Below, one piece after another: positions 35,431-44,185 of a DNA stretch of 64,000 bases. Below the pieces are notes generated by a model, which was not told where the DNA came from, did not search any database, and saw only the letters and a list, made by a program, of their open reading frames with translations. This stretch comes from Lysobacterales bacterium (GTDB taxonomy: Bacteria > Pseudomonadota > Gammaproteobacteria > Xanthomonadales > SZUA-38): NCBI GenBank assembly GCA_030065125.1, contig JASJDM010000023.1, forward strand, positions 1 to 64,000. The letters run 5' to 3'. Position numbers and translations under genes: made by a program. Positions within the stretch are counted from its first letter, which is position 1, and every line of letters begins with the position of its first letter.

Positions 35431-36714
35431 TTGACCCAAAGCAAAAACGACAACGGCCCCCAACTGCTCAGCCGATCCGACCTGCGGCAGATCCTGGACG
35501 TCACCCGGAAACTGGCGGCGCCTTTTGACCTGGCCACCATGCTGGAAGAGGTGGTGGACGCAGCTCGTGCTGTACTGCGTGCCGAGCGGGGCACGGTCTA
35601 CCTGTACGACGAGGCCGCGTCGGAGCTGTCTACCAGCGTGGCCACCGATGTCGAGTCCATTCGGTTCCCGGCCGATCGTGGCATTGCCGGCCAGTGTGCC
35701 CGGTCCCGGGAAATCATCAACGTGCCGGATTGTTACGCCGATCCGCGATTTGATCCCAGCACTGATAAGCAGAGCGGGTATCGCACCCGCTGCATGCTGA
35801 CCCTGCCGCTGATCGACTCCGAAGACGACAGGCTGGTGGGCGTCATGCAGATCCTCAACAAGATTGACGGCGTGTTCGATGCCCACGACCAGGAGGTGGC
35901 AGCGGCCCTGGCAGCCCACTGCGCCGTAGCCCTGCAGCGGACCCGGGCGACGGAGAAAATGCTGCTGACCGAACGTTTGCAGCAGGAAATTGCGGTGGCC
36001 CACGAAATCCAGACGGGCACGCTGCCGGACAGCGACCCGGAACTGCCGGGATACGACGTGGCGGGCAGGTTTATCCCGGCGGATGAAACCGGGGGTGACC
36101 TGTTCGATTTTGTGCCGCTGGGCGAGCAGCGGCTGATGGTCCTCATGGGCGACGCCACGGGCCACGGTATCGGCCCGGCGCTTAGTGCCACCCAGGTGCG
36201 TGCCATGAACCGCCTGGCGGTTCGGCTGGGCGCGGGCATCGAAGAGACGGTGACCCATATCAACGACCAGCTGGCTGTGGACCTGCCCGATGACCGCTTC
36301 GTGACGGCTTTCCTGGGCATCCTGGACAGCCAGGCTCATCAGGTCCACTACCATTCGGCTGGACAGGGTCCGCTGCTGCATTTCCACGCCGCGGACGGCC
36401 GCTGTGACTGGCTGGCGCCGTCTTCCTTTGCCCTGGGCTTCATGGCGGACGTGCCGCATCCGCCAGCAGAGCCTGTCGAGCTGGCTCCAGGCGACATCCT
36501 GGCTTTGATCTCTGACGGCATCTACGAGTACGAGGACGGCAACGGCGACCAGTTCGGCCGGGATGCCGTGGGTAAGCTGATCCGCAACCACGGATCGCGG
36601 TCCATGAAAGAACTGATCGACGACATGTTGCGTGTTGTCCGGCAGTACGGCGGTGATCAGCCCCAGATCGACGACATCACGGTGGTGCTGCTGCGGCGCG
36701 ACCCCCATGGCTGA
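35431..36714 (+). CDS. GAF-SpoIIE serine phosphatase
   Basis: About 427 residues from the TTG at 35431. The frame stays open far upstream, but that part is antisense to miaB and not coding; the start is uncertain because no Shine-Dalgarno is seen. A GAF domain (~30-175; GTVYLYDEAASELSTSVA ... MLTLPLIDSEDDRLVGVMQI) and a helical linker lead to a PP2C/SpoIIE phosphatase domain (~205-425) with DETGGDLFDF, MGDATGHGIGPAL, LISDGIYEYED and DDITVVLLRR, all metal-binding aspartates present. Such proteins dephosphorylate anti-sigma antagonists in partner-switch systems. It overlaps the DUF2161 gene by 8 bases; no anti-sigma gene is nearby. Confidence 0.9.
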   Translation: MTQSKNDNGPQLLSRSDLRQILDVTRKLAAPFDLATMLEEVVDAARAVLRAERGTVYLYDEAASELSTSVATDVESIRFPADRGIAGQCARSREIINVPDCYADPRFDPSTDKQSGYRTRCMLTLPLIDSEDDRLVGVMQILNKIDGVFDAHDQEVAAALAAHCAVALQRTRATEKMLLTERLQQEIAVAHEIQTGTLPDSDPELPGYDVAGRFIPADETGGDLFDFVPLGEQRLMVLMGDATGHGIGPALSATQVRAMNRLAVRLGAGIEETVTHINDQLAVDLPDDRFVTAFLGILDSQAHQVHYHSAGQGPLLHFHAADGRCDWLAPSSFALGFMADVPHPPAEPVELAPGDILALISDGIYEYEDGNGDQFGRDAVGKLIRNHGSRSMKELIDDMLRVVRQYGGDQPQIDDITVVLLRRDPHG

Positions 36715-37396
36715 CCGGTCGCCTGCCACGCTGAAGGAGACGGAACTTTACCCGTTTATCAAGGAGTTTCTCCAAGGGCAGGGGTACCAGGTCAAGGGTG
36801 AGGTGCAGCAGTGTGACGTGGTGGCGGTCCGCGGGGACGATGACCCGGTGGTGGTGGAACTCAAGCTGTCGTTCAACCTGGAGGTCGTGCTGCAGGCCGT
36901 GGATCGTCTGGCGCTGACGCCCAAGGTCTACATCGCCACCCTGGCCGGCAGGCCCATGCTGAAAAAACGCCGCAAGCGGGTGCTGAAGATGCTGCGCATG
37001 CTGGGCATCGGACTGCTGGTGATCGACCCCAACCGTCGGAATCACAACGTGGAAGTGCTGGTGGACCCGCTGCCTTACACACCTAGAAAATCCAGGGTCC
37101 GGGGTGAGCGCCTGCTGGGGGAGTTCCTGCACCGGGTCGGCGATCCCAACCCCGGGGGCAGCGGCCGGCGCAAGGGCATCATGACGGTTTACCGGCAGCG
37201 CGCGCTGGCTATCGGCCGCTACCTGGTGGAGCAGGGTCCAACCAAGGCATCCCAGGTGGCCAGTGCCCTGGGTGATCCCAAGGCCCGGGAGATCCTGTAC
37301 CGCAATGTGTACGGGTGGTTTGAGCGGGTATCCCTGGGGACCTATGCGGTGTCACCCCGGGGAAAACAGGAATTGGACCAGTGGCCGGATCTGTGA
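36707..37396 (+). CDS. DUF2161 PD-(D/E)xK-type protein
   Basis: 229 residues from the ATG at 36707, inside the last codons of the phosphatase gene. The N-terminal domain has ETELYPFIKEFLQGQGYQV and CDVVAVRGDDDPVVVELKL, giving Asp37 and Glu51-x-Lys53 of a PD-(D/E)xK nuclease core; this is the DUF2161 family, annotated as putative phosphodiesterase. The C-terminal ~80 residues look like a winged helix (GRYLVEQGPTKASQVASAL). The 8-base overlap implies coupling to the GAF-SpoIIE phosphatase, an unusual pairing. Nuclease activity has not been shown here. Confidence 0.85.
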   Translation: MADRSPATLKETELYPFIKEFLQGQGYQVKGEVQQCDVVAVRGDDDPVVVELKLSFNLEVVLQAVDRLALTPKVYIATLAGRPMLKKRRKRVLKMLRMLGIGLLVIDPNRRNHNVEVLVDPLPYTPRKSRVRGERLLGEFLHRVGDPNPGGSGRRKGIMTVYRQRALAIGRYLVEQGPTKASQVASALGDPKAREILYRNVYGWFERVSLGTYAVSPRGKQELDQWPDL

Positions 37397-37400
37397 AGGC

Positions 37401-37868
37401 TCAGCCGGCGCCTGCCGCTCCGGCGGTTTCTTCCGCGGGTCCGGACAGCGCCCGCTTGAGCCCGGCCATGGCGCTCTTGCCGACCCGGTCCATGACCGAG
37501 GGGGCCAGACGGTTGAGCAGGCGGAGCACCAGTGGAAAGTTGAATCTGGCCACGTAGCGGATCCGGCTGCCGGACGGCGTCGACTCGAACAGAATTTCCT
37601 CCTGGGCGGTGAACCATCGAGAGTCCACTGCCATCAGGATTCTCCGGTTCCGCTGAAAGTCCACGATCCGGTAAAACAGGGAAAAGCCGGCTTTCATAAC
37701 TATTTCAAACTCCGTCCCCACGCCGGGCGCGCCGGCGCTCAACTGGCGGGCACGGGCCACGCCGGGGTCCCACTGCTCGATCTGGGCGAACTCTGCCAGG
37801 TATGAAAATGCGTCGGGCAGGCTGGCGGTGACTTCGATGGTTTCGTCGAGGACGACAGGTTGGGTCAT
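37401..37868 (-). CDS. SRPBCC family protein
   Basis: 155 residues of the START-like polyketide cyclase/dehydratase (SRPBCC) fold: N-terminal strand VVLDETIEVTASLPDAFSYLAEFAQIEQWDPGV, central GVGTEFEIVMK and C-terminal long helix (NRLAPSVMDRVGKSAMAGLKRAL). These proteins bind hydrophobic ligands; the ligand here is unknown. The start ATG is at 37868. It is convergent with the DUF2161 gene, four bases apart, and divergent from the ABC exporter. Confidence 0.88.
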   Translation of the reverse strand: MTQPVVLDETIEVTASLPDAFSYLAEFAQIEQWDPGVARARQLSAGAPGVGTEFEIVMKAGFSLFYRIVDFQRNRRILMAVDSRWFTAQEEILFESTPSGSRIRYVARFNFPLVLRLLNRLAPSVMDRVGKSAMAGLKRALSGPAEETAGAAGAG

Positions 37869-38058
37869 TGACAGTCTCGATTGTTTGGTCAGCGGCTTAA
37901 CAGTACGTGGGTTGATGTCGATTCAGCGTGAGGGATCCGGCCCGTGAGGATGAAACTCGGGGTGACGAATGTCAGATCGATCAGTTGACCCCATCCACTG
38001 TCGGGGATGGCGGCATGTCCTCAAGATGGGAACCGTGGTCAAGTCAAGGAACCCATAG

Positions 38059-38958
38059 ATGGCTCAGACAATCGCGCGCCTGGAGCAGGTGCGGCATCAA
38101 TACGGCGATGTGGTAGCACTGGATGGGGTCAGCGTGGAGATTCGGCAGGGCGAGGTGCTGGCCGTGCTGGGCCCCAATGGCGCTGGCAAAACCACCGCCG
38201 TCAGCCTGCTGCTGGGCACCCTGACGGTTCAATCGGGAGTGGCAGAGGTTTTTGGCCAGACCCCGGGAAGCCAGGCCGTGCGTGCGCGGCGCGGCGCCAT
38301 GCTGCAGATCTCGGGTGTCGCCGAGACTCTGACTGTGCGTGAGCATATTTCCCTGTTTCGCAGCTACTACGCCCGGTCCCTGGGCGAGCAACGCCTGCTG
38401 TCCATGGCCGGTCTGGAAGAGCTGGCGGATCGCCGCTTCGGCAAGCTGTCGGGAGGGCAGCAACAGCGCGTCATGTTCGCGCTGGCCCTGGCCGGAGACC
38501 CGGAGCTGGTATTCCTGGACGAACCCACCACCGGGCTGGACCTCGAGGCCCGGCGCAGGCTGTGGCACGAAATCCGCCAGCTGCGTGCCATGGGCCGATC
38601 GGCCGTGCTCACCACCCACCACCTGGAAGAAGCCGACGCCCTGGCCGACCGGGTGGTGGTCATCCACCGGGGGCGGGTGATCGCCGAGGGAACACCCGCC
38701 CAGATCAAATCCCGGTCAGCGGGTCGGCGTATCTCATGTATCACCGAGATCCCGCTGGAGCGCCTCAGCATGATTCCCGGCGTGGCCCGCGCCGCACACA
38801 ACGGCCAGCACACGGAGATTCTTTCGTCGGCGCCGGAGGAGGTGCTGCGGACGCTGCTGGAGATGGACCGATCGCTGCGGGATCTGCACGTCAGCGGGGC
38901 CGGTCTAGAGGACGCATTTATCGCCCTGACCCAAACTGAAAACGAGGAGGCGGCCTGA
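38059..38958 (+). CDS. ABC-2 type transporter ATP-binding protein
   Basis: 299 residues. Walker A GPNGAGKTTAVSLL, signature LSGGQQQRVMFALA, Walker B LVFLDEPTTGLDLEA and the switch His in LTTHHLEEAD are all present. The C-terminal part (~215-299) is the extension usual in DrrA/CcmA-like export ATPases. It powers the permease encoded two bases downstream. The substrate is unknown; drug, lipid or polysaccharide export are typical for this family. Confidence 0.95.
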   Translation: MAQTIARLEQVRHQYGDVVALDGVSVEIRQGEVLAVLGPNGAGKTTAVSLLLGTLTVQSGVAEVFGQTPGSQAVRARRGAMLQISGVAETLTVREHISLFRSYYARSLGEQRLLSMAGLEELADRRFGKLSGGQQQRVMFALALAGDPELVFLDEPTTGLDLEARRRLWHEIRQLRAMGRSAVLTTHHLEEADALADRVVVIHRGRVIAEGTPAQIKSRSAGRRISCITEIPLERLSMIPGVARAAHNGQHTEILSSAPEEVLRTLLEMDRSLRDLHVSGAGLEDAFIALTQTENEEAA

Positions 38959-38959
38959 G

Positions 38960-39748
38960 ATGGATGCTGCAATACGTGCAACGGTGAACCGGATGGACTT
39001 CAGCCGCAGACTCCGGGTTTATGCCCTGGAGTCCCGGGCCCAGTTTTTGTCCGTATGGCGGGTGCCGGCGTTTTCGGTGCCGACGCTGGTTTTCCCGCTG
39101 ATGTTCTACGTGTTTTTCGGCATCATCATGGGGACCCGGGGATTGTCCCTGGTCATGCCGACCTACCTGCTGGCCACCTACGGCGTGTTCGGCATCATTG
39201 GCCCGGCGCTGTTCGGCTTTGGATTGGGGCTGTCCACCGAACGGTCCGATGGCACCCTGCTGCTCAAGCAGACGACCCCTATGCCGCCGGCAGCCTACCT
39301 GGTGGCGAAACTGTCCATGGCCCTGCTGTTTTCGTCGCTGATCATACTGGGGCTGTTCTGCATGGGCGGCTACCTGGCCGGGGTGGAGCTTTACCGCTGG
39401 CAGTGGTTCACGCTGGCGGGCGTCCTGCTGCTCAGCACACTGCCGTTCTGCGCCATGGGCTTGGCCATTGGCACCTGGGTCAAGGCCCAGGCCGCCATGG
39501 CCCTGGTCAACGCCGTGTATCTGCCCATGGCTTTCCTGTCGGGACTGTGGTTTCCCGTCATGGCGTTTCCAACGGTACTGCAGAAGCTGGCCAATATCTT
39601 CCCGGCCTACCACGCCGCCCAGCTGTGCCTGAAAGTCATCGACATGGACCAGGGCCAGTCGGCGGTGCTGCACCTGGGCGTGCTGATCTTTTACACCATG
39701 GCATTCCTGGCGCTGGCCGCCGTGGGGATGCGCCGACCTTTGGCCTGA
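38960..39748 (+). CDS. ABC-2 type transporter permease
   Basis: 262 residues with six membrane helices (VPTLVFPLMFYVFFG, TYGVFGIIGPALFGFGLGL, LLFSSLIILGLFC, LAGVLLLSTLPFCAMGLAIG, AVYLPMAFLSGLWFPVM, LGVLIFYTMAFLALAAVG), the ABC-2 membrane domain. It starts two bases after the ATPase stop and is followed after nine bases by the amidohydrolase gene, so the three are probably one transcript. It forms the channel of a two-gene exporter. Confidence 0.93.
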   Translation: MDAAIRATVNRMDFSRRLRVYALESRAQFLSVWRVPAFSVPTLVFPLMFYVFFGIIMGTRGLSLVMPTYLLATYGVFGIIGPALFGFGLGLSTERSDGTLLLKQTTPMPPAAYLVAKLSMALLFSSLIILGLFCMGGYLAGVELYRWQWFTLAGVLLLSTLPFCAMGLAIGTWVKAQAAMALVNAVYLPMAFLSGLWFPVMAFPTVLQKLANIFPAYHAAQLCLKVIDMDQGQSAVLHLGVLIFYTMAFLALAAVGMRRPLA

Positions 39749-39760
39749 GGAACTGACGTG

Positions 39761-41566
39761 ATGCGATTTGAAACTGGACAGCTGGATCGGGGTGTCATCC
39801 TGATTCTGGTCGGACTGGCCGTCTTCGTGCTGGTGCTGGCAACACTCCCGACCCCCAGGACCACCCCTGACGAAGTGACGCCCCGGGGCGATTTTGCCAT
39901 CGTCGACGTACTGCTGTTCGACGGGGAACAGTTCCAGGAGCATCGGGACGTCTGGGTGGAACAGGGTCGCATCAAGGCGGTCGGCCGCAAGCTGGCGCTG
40001 CCCGATGACCTGCCCCGGGTGGCTGGCCAGGGCAGGACCCTGCTGCCCGGTCTGATTGATGCCCACGTGCACAGTTTTGGCGACGTGCTCAGCGATTCGG
40101 TGCGGTTCGGGGCGACCACCGTTCTGGATCAGTTCACCGCGCTGGACCTCACGCCCAACCGCGTGGCTGACCGCAGCAGCATCGGCTTCAGCGGCGCCGC
40201 TGACCTGTTCTCGGCCGGCATGCTGGCCACGGCCCCCGGGGGGCACGGCACCCAGTACGGCATGCAGGTGGATACCCTGACTGCGCCTGAACAGGCCCGT
40301 GACTGGGTCAGGGCGCGCAAGGAGGAGGGGTCCGACTGGATCAAGATTGTGATCGAAGACGGCAGCGCCTATGACTTCCAGCTGGCAGCGCTGGATCGCG
40401 CGACCATTGCCGCCGTCATTGAGGCCGCCCATGCCGAAGACCTGCTGGCCGTGGCCCATGTCTCCCGCCTGTCAGCGGCACTGATGGCGGTTGAACTGGG
40501 CATTGACGGTCTGGTCCATGTCTGGGCAGACCAGTTGATCAGCGACGCCGACGCCGCCCGGATTGCTGATGCCGGTGTGTTCGTGACGCCGACCCTGGCC
40601 GTGATAGCGTCGGTGGCGGGGCAGACCCCCAGCCGGGATCTGGCCGGAAGCCTGGACGCAGATCTGCTGTCAGCCATGCAGTCCAGTACCCTGGAGGGCC
40701 AGTTTGGCGCCACGTCCGAACACGACCTGGACATCGCTCTGCAGAACGTCGGCCGGCTGCACCGGGCCGGCGTTACCATCCTTGCCGGTACCGATGTTCC
40801 GAACCCCGGGACCGCCAGCGGGCTGTCGCTGCACGTTGAACTGGACCTGCTGGTCCAGGCCGGGTTGACGCCGGCCGAGGCACTGGCGGCGGCAACCAGT
40901 CTGGCAGCAACAGCCTACGGCCTGGACGACCGGGGCAGGGTGGCCGACCAGCAGCTGGCTGACCTGGTGCTGATTGCGGGAGATATTCGGGGCGACGTGT
41001 CCTTCAGCAGCCGGATTGCGCGGCTGTGGAAGGACGGTGAACCGGTGACCCGGCGACTGCAACGGAAACCCGACCAGGCATTCCCCATGGCCCCGTCGGT
41101 GACACTGATCTCGAGTTTCGACACCGGTCTGGAGTCCAGTTTCGGCGCCGGCTGGTTTCCCAGCACCGACGACGTTCGCGGCGGGCAGTCGGCGGCTGAG
41201 CTGGAGGTGGTTGACGGCGCCTTGCGCATCAGCGGGGACATCAAGCCGGGGTTTCCTTTTCCCTGGGCCGGGGCCATCTGGTTTCCCGGCGACCAGCCCA
41301 TGGCGCCGCTGGATTTCTCCGGTCGAACCACCCTGCGCTTCAGGGCCCGGGGCGACCAGCGGAATTACACCGTCATGGTGTTCGGCGCCAGCATGCCGGC
41401 CGGCGCGCCACCCAGCGCGAGCTTCCAGGTGAGCGACCAGTGGTCACAGCTGGAATTTCCCCTGGACGGGTTCAACGTCGGTGGCGTGATCAGCGGTCTG
41501 TCCTTCGTGGCCCAGGCGCCCCATGGCACATTCCAGTTGGAAATCGATGATGTGATCATCGACTGA
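39761..41566 (+). CDS. Amidohydrolase fused to CIA30-like domain
   Basis: About 601 residues; the ATG at 39761 or the GTG at 39758 both follow GAGG. An N-terminal hydrophobic segment (GVILILVGLAVFVLVLATL) anchors or exports it. The amidohydrolase domain (~35-430) has the metal motif DAHVHSFGDV, a candidate bridging Lys in WIKIVIEDGS, AHVSRL, LVHVW and the late Asp in AGTDVPNPGT. The last ~150 residues are a CIA30-like beta-sandwich (LDFSGRTTLRFRARGD ... LSFVAQAPHG). The fusion is found in imidazolonepropionase-like periplasmic hydrolases. Linked to the ABC exporter; the substrate is unknown. Confidence 0.9.
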   Translation: MRFETGQLDRGVILILVGLAVFVLVLATLPTPRTTPDEVTPRGDFAIVDVLLFDGEQFQEHRDVWVEQGRIKAVGRKLALPDDLPRVAGQGRTLLPGLIDAHVHSFGDVLSDSVRFGATTVLDQFTALDLTPNRVADRSSIGFSGAADLFSAGMLATAPGGHGTQYGMQVDTLTAPEQARDWVRARKEEGSDWIKIVIEDGSAYDFQLAALDRATIAAVIEAAHAEDLLAVAHVSRLSAALMAVELGIDGLVHVWADQLISDADAARIADAGVFVTPTLAVIASVAGQTPSRDLAGSLDADLLSAMQSSTLEGQFGATSEHDLDIALQNVGRLHRAGVTILAGTDVPNPGTASGLSLHVELDLLVQAGLTPAEALAAATSLAATAYGLDDRGRVADQQLADLVLIAGDIRGDVSFSSRIARLWKDGEPVTRRLQRKPDQAFPMAPSVTLISSFDTGLESSFGAGWFPSTDDVRGGQSAAELEVVDGALRISGDIKPGFPFPWAGAIWFPGDQPMAPLDFSGRTTLRFRARGDQRNYTVMVFGASMPAGAPPSASFQVSDQWSQLEFPLDGFNVGGVISGLSFVAQAPHGTFQLEIDDVIID

Positions 41567-41644
41567 AAAGATTCGGTAGCCGGGTTCACGTGCTGCTCAC
41601 CGGCCATAGGGGATGCTTTCGCCTTTTTCTGCGAGGACAACACC

Positions 41645-41845
41645 ATGGCCCACACTCAAACCTGGCCAGAGCTGGCCATTGCCCTGTACGACAAGCTCAC
41701 CGGACGCGGCGCTGAAATCACCTACGACTTTGACAACATGGAAGTGTGGGTGCCCAGCGGAACAGGAGACGACGCGGTCCACGCCCACTGGAAGTTGAAT
41801 GGCGCGCTGAAAATCAGTGCCCGGGACAATGCCAACGGGGACTGA
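41645..41845 (+). CDS. Small conserved-looking acidic protein
   Basis: 66 residues, MAHTQTWPELAIALYDKLTGRG..., with a helix then beta strands (AEITYDFDNMEVWVPSG, AVHAHWKLNGALKISARD). GCGAGG precedes the ATG. No signal peptide or membrane segment. The amphipathic pattern and good codon use suggest a real cytosolic protein; no family is recognised. It is followed three bases later by another small gene, so they are likely co-transcribed. Confidence 0.65.
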   Translation: MAHTQTWPELAIALYDKLTGRGAEITYDFDNMEVWVPSGTGDDAVHAHWKLNGALKISARDNANGD

Positions 41846-41848
41846 GCC

Positions 41849-42187
41849 GTGCTGGATGTGCGCGCCGACCTGGACGTGACCGCGCCCGGGGGACGACACC
41901 TGACCGTCCGCGGCGACGGCCGATGCCTGAAGGTCGAGCTGCCGCGATTCCGTGAAGGCCTGCGTCTGCTGCGGCTTGCGGGCGGGCGGCGAACGGTGAT
42001 TCGGCGGATGGCGGGCGCCAGCCGGATCTGGGAGAAAACCGGCCTGTCCCTGGACGTCGCCGTCCGCCAGCGGACCGTTGTCCGATTTGGCTGCGGCGTT
42101 GCGGGAAACTGGGCCGGCCGCCTGCTCGGGCTTCCATCAGCGGACCTTCGCACCGGATCGCTGATTCTGGCTGGCTTGCGACTCTAG
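41849..42187 (+). CDS. Small basic protein of unknown function
   Basis: 112 residues from GTG at 41849. It is rich in Arg, Gly and Leu (FREGLRLLRLAGGRRTVIRRM), with alternating strand-like segments and no signal peptide. It lies between a 66-residue protein and a DUF4149 membrane protein on the same strand with gaps of 3 and 13 bases, an operon-like layout. No family is recognised and the call rests on position and codon use. Confidence 0.5.
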   Translation: MLDVRADLDVTAPGGRHLTVRGDGRCLKVELPRFREGLRLLRLAGGRRTVIRRMAGASRIWEKTGLSLDVAVRQRTVVRFGCGVAGNWAGRLLGLPSADLRTGSLILAGLRL

Positions 42188-42200
42188 GGAGAATCTCGAC

Positions 42201-42635
42201 GTGTCCGACCTGTTACAGCACATCTCACTGCTGGACTTCGCGGTGCTGGTCCAGGGAACCATGGTGGGTTCGATGCTGTTTTTCGGCGGCGTGATGGCCC
42301 CGCTGATTTTCATCAAGCTGCCCGCTGATGTCGCGGGCCCGTTCATCCGCCAGGTGTTCCCGGTCTACTACCTGGTGCTGGCGGGACTGTCCCTGCTGGC
42401 GGCGGCCTTGAGCTATCCCCTGGATGGGCTGGCAGCAGCGGTGTTGCTGGCGGTGGGTGCCGGGTTCGTTGCAGCGCGCCAGCTGCTGATGCCGGCCATC
42501 AATCGCCATCGCGATGCCCAGCTGGCCGGCGAGGGTGGCGGGACCAGCTTCGATCGTCTCCACCGGACCAGCGTGGTCCTGAACTACACCCAACTGGCCG
42601 CGGCCATTATGGTCATGATCTGGTTAGTCAGGTAA
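42201..42635 (+). CDS. DUF4149 membrane protein
   Basis: 144 residues from GTG with four hydrophobic segments: FAVLVQGTMVGSMLFFGGVMAPLIF, VYYLVLAGLSLLAAALSY, AAAVLLAVGAGFVAAR and YTQLAAAIMVMIWLV. The FGGVMAPLIF and FDRLHRTSVVLNYTQL segments match DUF4149, a small inner-membrane family of unknown function. GGGAG lies ten bases before the start. Confidence 0.8.
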   Translation: MSDLLQHISLLDFAVLVQGTMVGSMLFFGGVMAPLIFIKLPADVAGPFIRQVFPVYYLVLAGLSLLAAALSYPLDGLAAAVLLAVGAGFVAARQLLMPAINRHRDAQLAGEGGGTSFDRLHRTSVVLNYTQLAAAIMVMIWLVR

Positions 42636-42804
42636 GGAATCATCCCCGCTGCGGGTTCGAAACCGGCGTGTGGGACGCGCCAGACCGACATTATCCTGTG
42701 ATAAACCTCACAAAATCAGTATTTTGGAGCGAAAAACAGGGGCAATTACGGATTACCGAAGGGGCCTGGAACAGGTAGGGTCTGACTGAAAGAGTACGGT
42801 CGGG

Positions 42805-44115
42805 ATGGTTCATATCACCAAACCATCTCTGCCTGTAGCCGGGCAATTCGACGGCACCGTGGATTTCAACCGGCTTCTGGGAATCCTCAATGGAATTCCC
42901 GGTTTTGTCTACCTGCAGCGCAGAGACAACACTATTGCGTTTGCCAACGACGCATTCCTGGACCTGTTTGGACCCGATCTTTCGGTTCCCTGCTACGAAA
43001 AACTGAAAAATCGCCAGTCGCCCTGCGAAATCTGCCCGGTGGCGCGAGTGCTGAAAACGGGGCAGCCCACGGAGTGGGAATGGCAGAAAGACCCAACGAC
43101 CTGCTACCGGGTCTTTCATCATCCAATCATCGACCGTGATGGCCAGATGGCCGTGGTCGGCGTCGGAATTGATATCAGCGAGGAGAAAAAACACCAGGCG
43201 GAACTGGCTGCCACTGCCCGGCGCATGAAGGATGCGGAGTCGCTGTCGCGGATGGGTCATTTCTGCTGGGACGTGAAATCGGGTGAGGTGGAGTGGTCCA
43301 GCGGCATGTTCGAGCTCCTGGGCTATGACGAAGATGCAAAAACCGACATCACCCTGGTCAATGAGTCCATCCACCATCCGGAGGACATGGATGCGATCTG
43401 GGCGTGGATCCACGATGCCATGGAGCAGGGTCAGGTCATCCTGGAGCCCAAGCAATACCGGGTCATTCGGGCGGACGGGTCCATTCTGCACACCCAGACC
43501 CAGGGAAAGATCGAGTATCTGGACGGCGAGCCGGTTCGCCTGTTCGGCACATCCATCGACATCTCCTCCATCGTCGCCATGGAGGAAAAGCTGATCCGGC
43601 TGGCGCGGTTTGACTCGCTGACCGGTGTCTGCAACCGGGCCTGGTTCTTCGAATCGCTGACCGACACCGTCAAACAGTCCCGACGGTCGGGGGCTGGCTT
43701 CGCCCTGCTGTCACTGGACCTGGACCTGTTCAAGCAGATCAACGACCAGTTTGGCCACGCGGCCGGGGACGAGGTGCTCAGGCAGGTGGCGCTCAGAGTC
43801 CAGGCAAAGCTGCGGGAAACCGACCTGGTGGGCCGCATCGGCGGTGACGAATTCCTGGTCCTCCTGCGCAACGTCGATAACTGCCGGGGCACCGGCACGA
43901 CGGCAGGCAAACTGCTGGATGCCATCCGACAGCCCATTGCCTTCAACCGGCACGAAGTGACGGTGACCGGTTCCATTGGGATCACCTGCAGCAGCATGGA
44001 CCTGGAGATGGAAGACCTGGTCAAGGCGGCCGACACCGCCATGTACGAGGCCAAGCAGGCCGGGCGCAGCCGCTACAGTTTCGCAAACGGCTGCATGGAC
44101 AGGGGCTGCGGCTGA
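42805..44115 (+). CDS. PAS-PAS-GGDEF diguanylate cyclase
   Basis: 436 residues, no membrane segment. Two PAS domains (~20-130 and ~150-265) precede a GGDEF domain (~270-430) with intact active site GRIGGDEFLVLL. An inhibitory RxxD site (RETD) lies five residues before it, so c-di-GMP feedback inhibition is expected. The first PAS contains CYEKL and a PCEICPVARV motif with three cysteines, which could bind a cofactor or sense redox. It makes c-di-GMP from two GTP. The ATG at 42805 lacks a strong Shine-Dalgarno. Confidence 0.95.
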   Translation: MVHITKPSLPVAGQFDGTVDFNRLLGILNGIPGFVYLQRRDNTIAFANDAFLDLFGPDLSVPCYEKLKNRQSPCEICPVARVLKTGQPTEWEWQKDPTTCYRVFHHPIIDRDGQMAVVGVGIDISEEKKHQAELAATARRMKDAESLSRMGHFCWDVKSGEVEWSSGMFELLGYDEDAKTDITLVNESIHHPEDMDAIWAWIHDAMEQGQVILEPKQYRVIRADGSILHTQTQGKIEYLDGEPVRLFGTSIDISSIVAMEEKLIRLARFDSLTGVCNRAWFFESLTDTVKQSRRSGAGFALLSLDLDLFKQINDQFGHAAGDEVLRQVALRVQAKLRETDLVGRIGGDEFLVLLRNVDNCRGTGTTAGKLLDAIRQPIAFNRHEVTVTGSIGITCSSMDLEMEDLVKAADTAMYEAKQAGRSRYSFANGCMDRGCG

Positions 44116-44185
44116 TCTCGGCCCAGCCGGGGTGGCTGGGATTTCCTCTATACTGGCCCGCGTGCCTTGATCTAGGAGCCATTCC

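Noticed and set aside
38918..40459. Open frame of 513 codons on the minus strand
   Set aside because: Antisense to the ABC permease and amidohydrolase genes; Gln/His/Gly-rich shadow translation.
42651..42668. GGTTCGAAACC-like sequence after the DUF4149 gene
   Set aside because: The stem does not pair fully and no other tRNA arms can be drawn; chance match.
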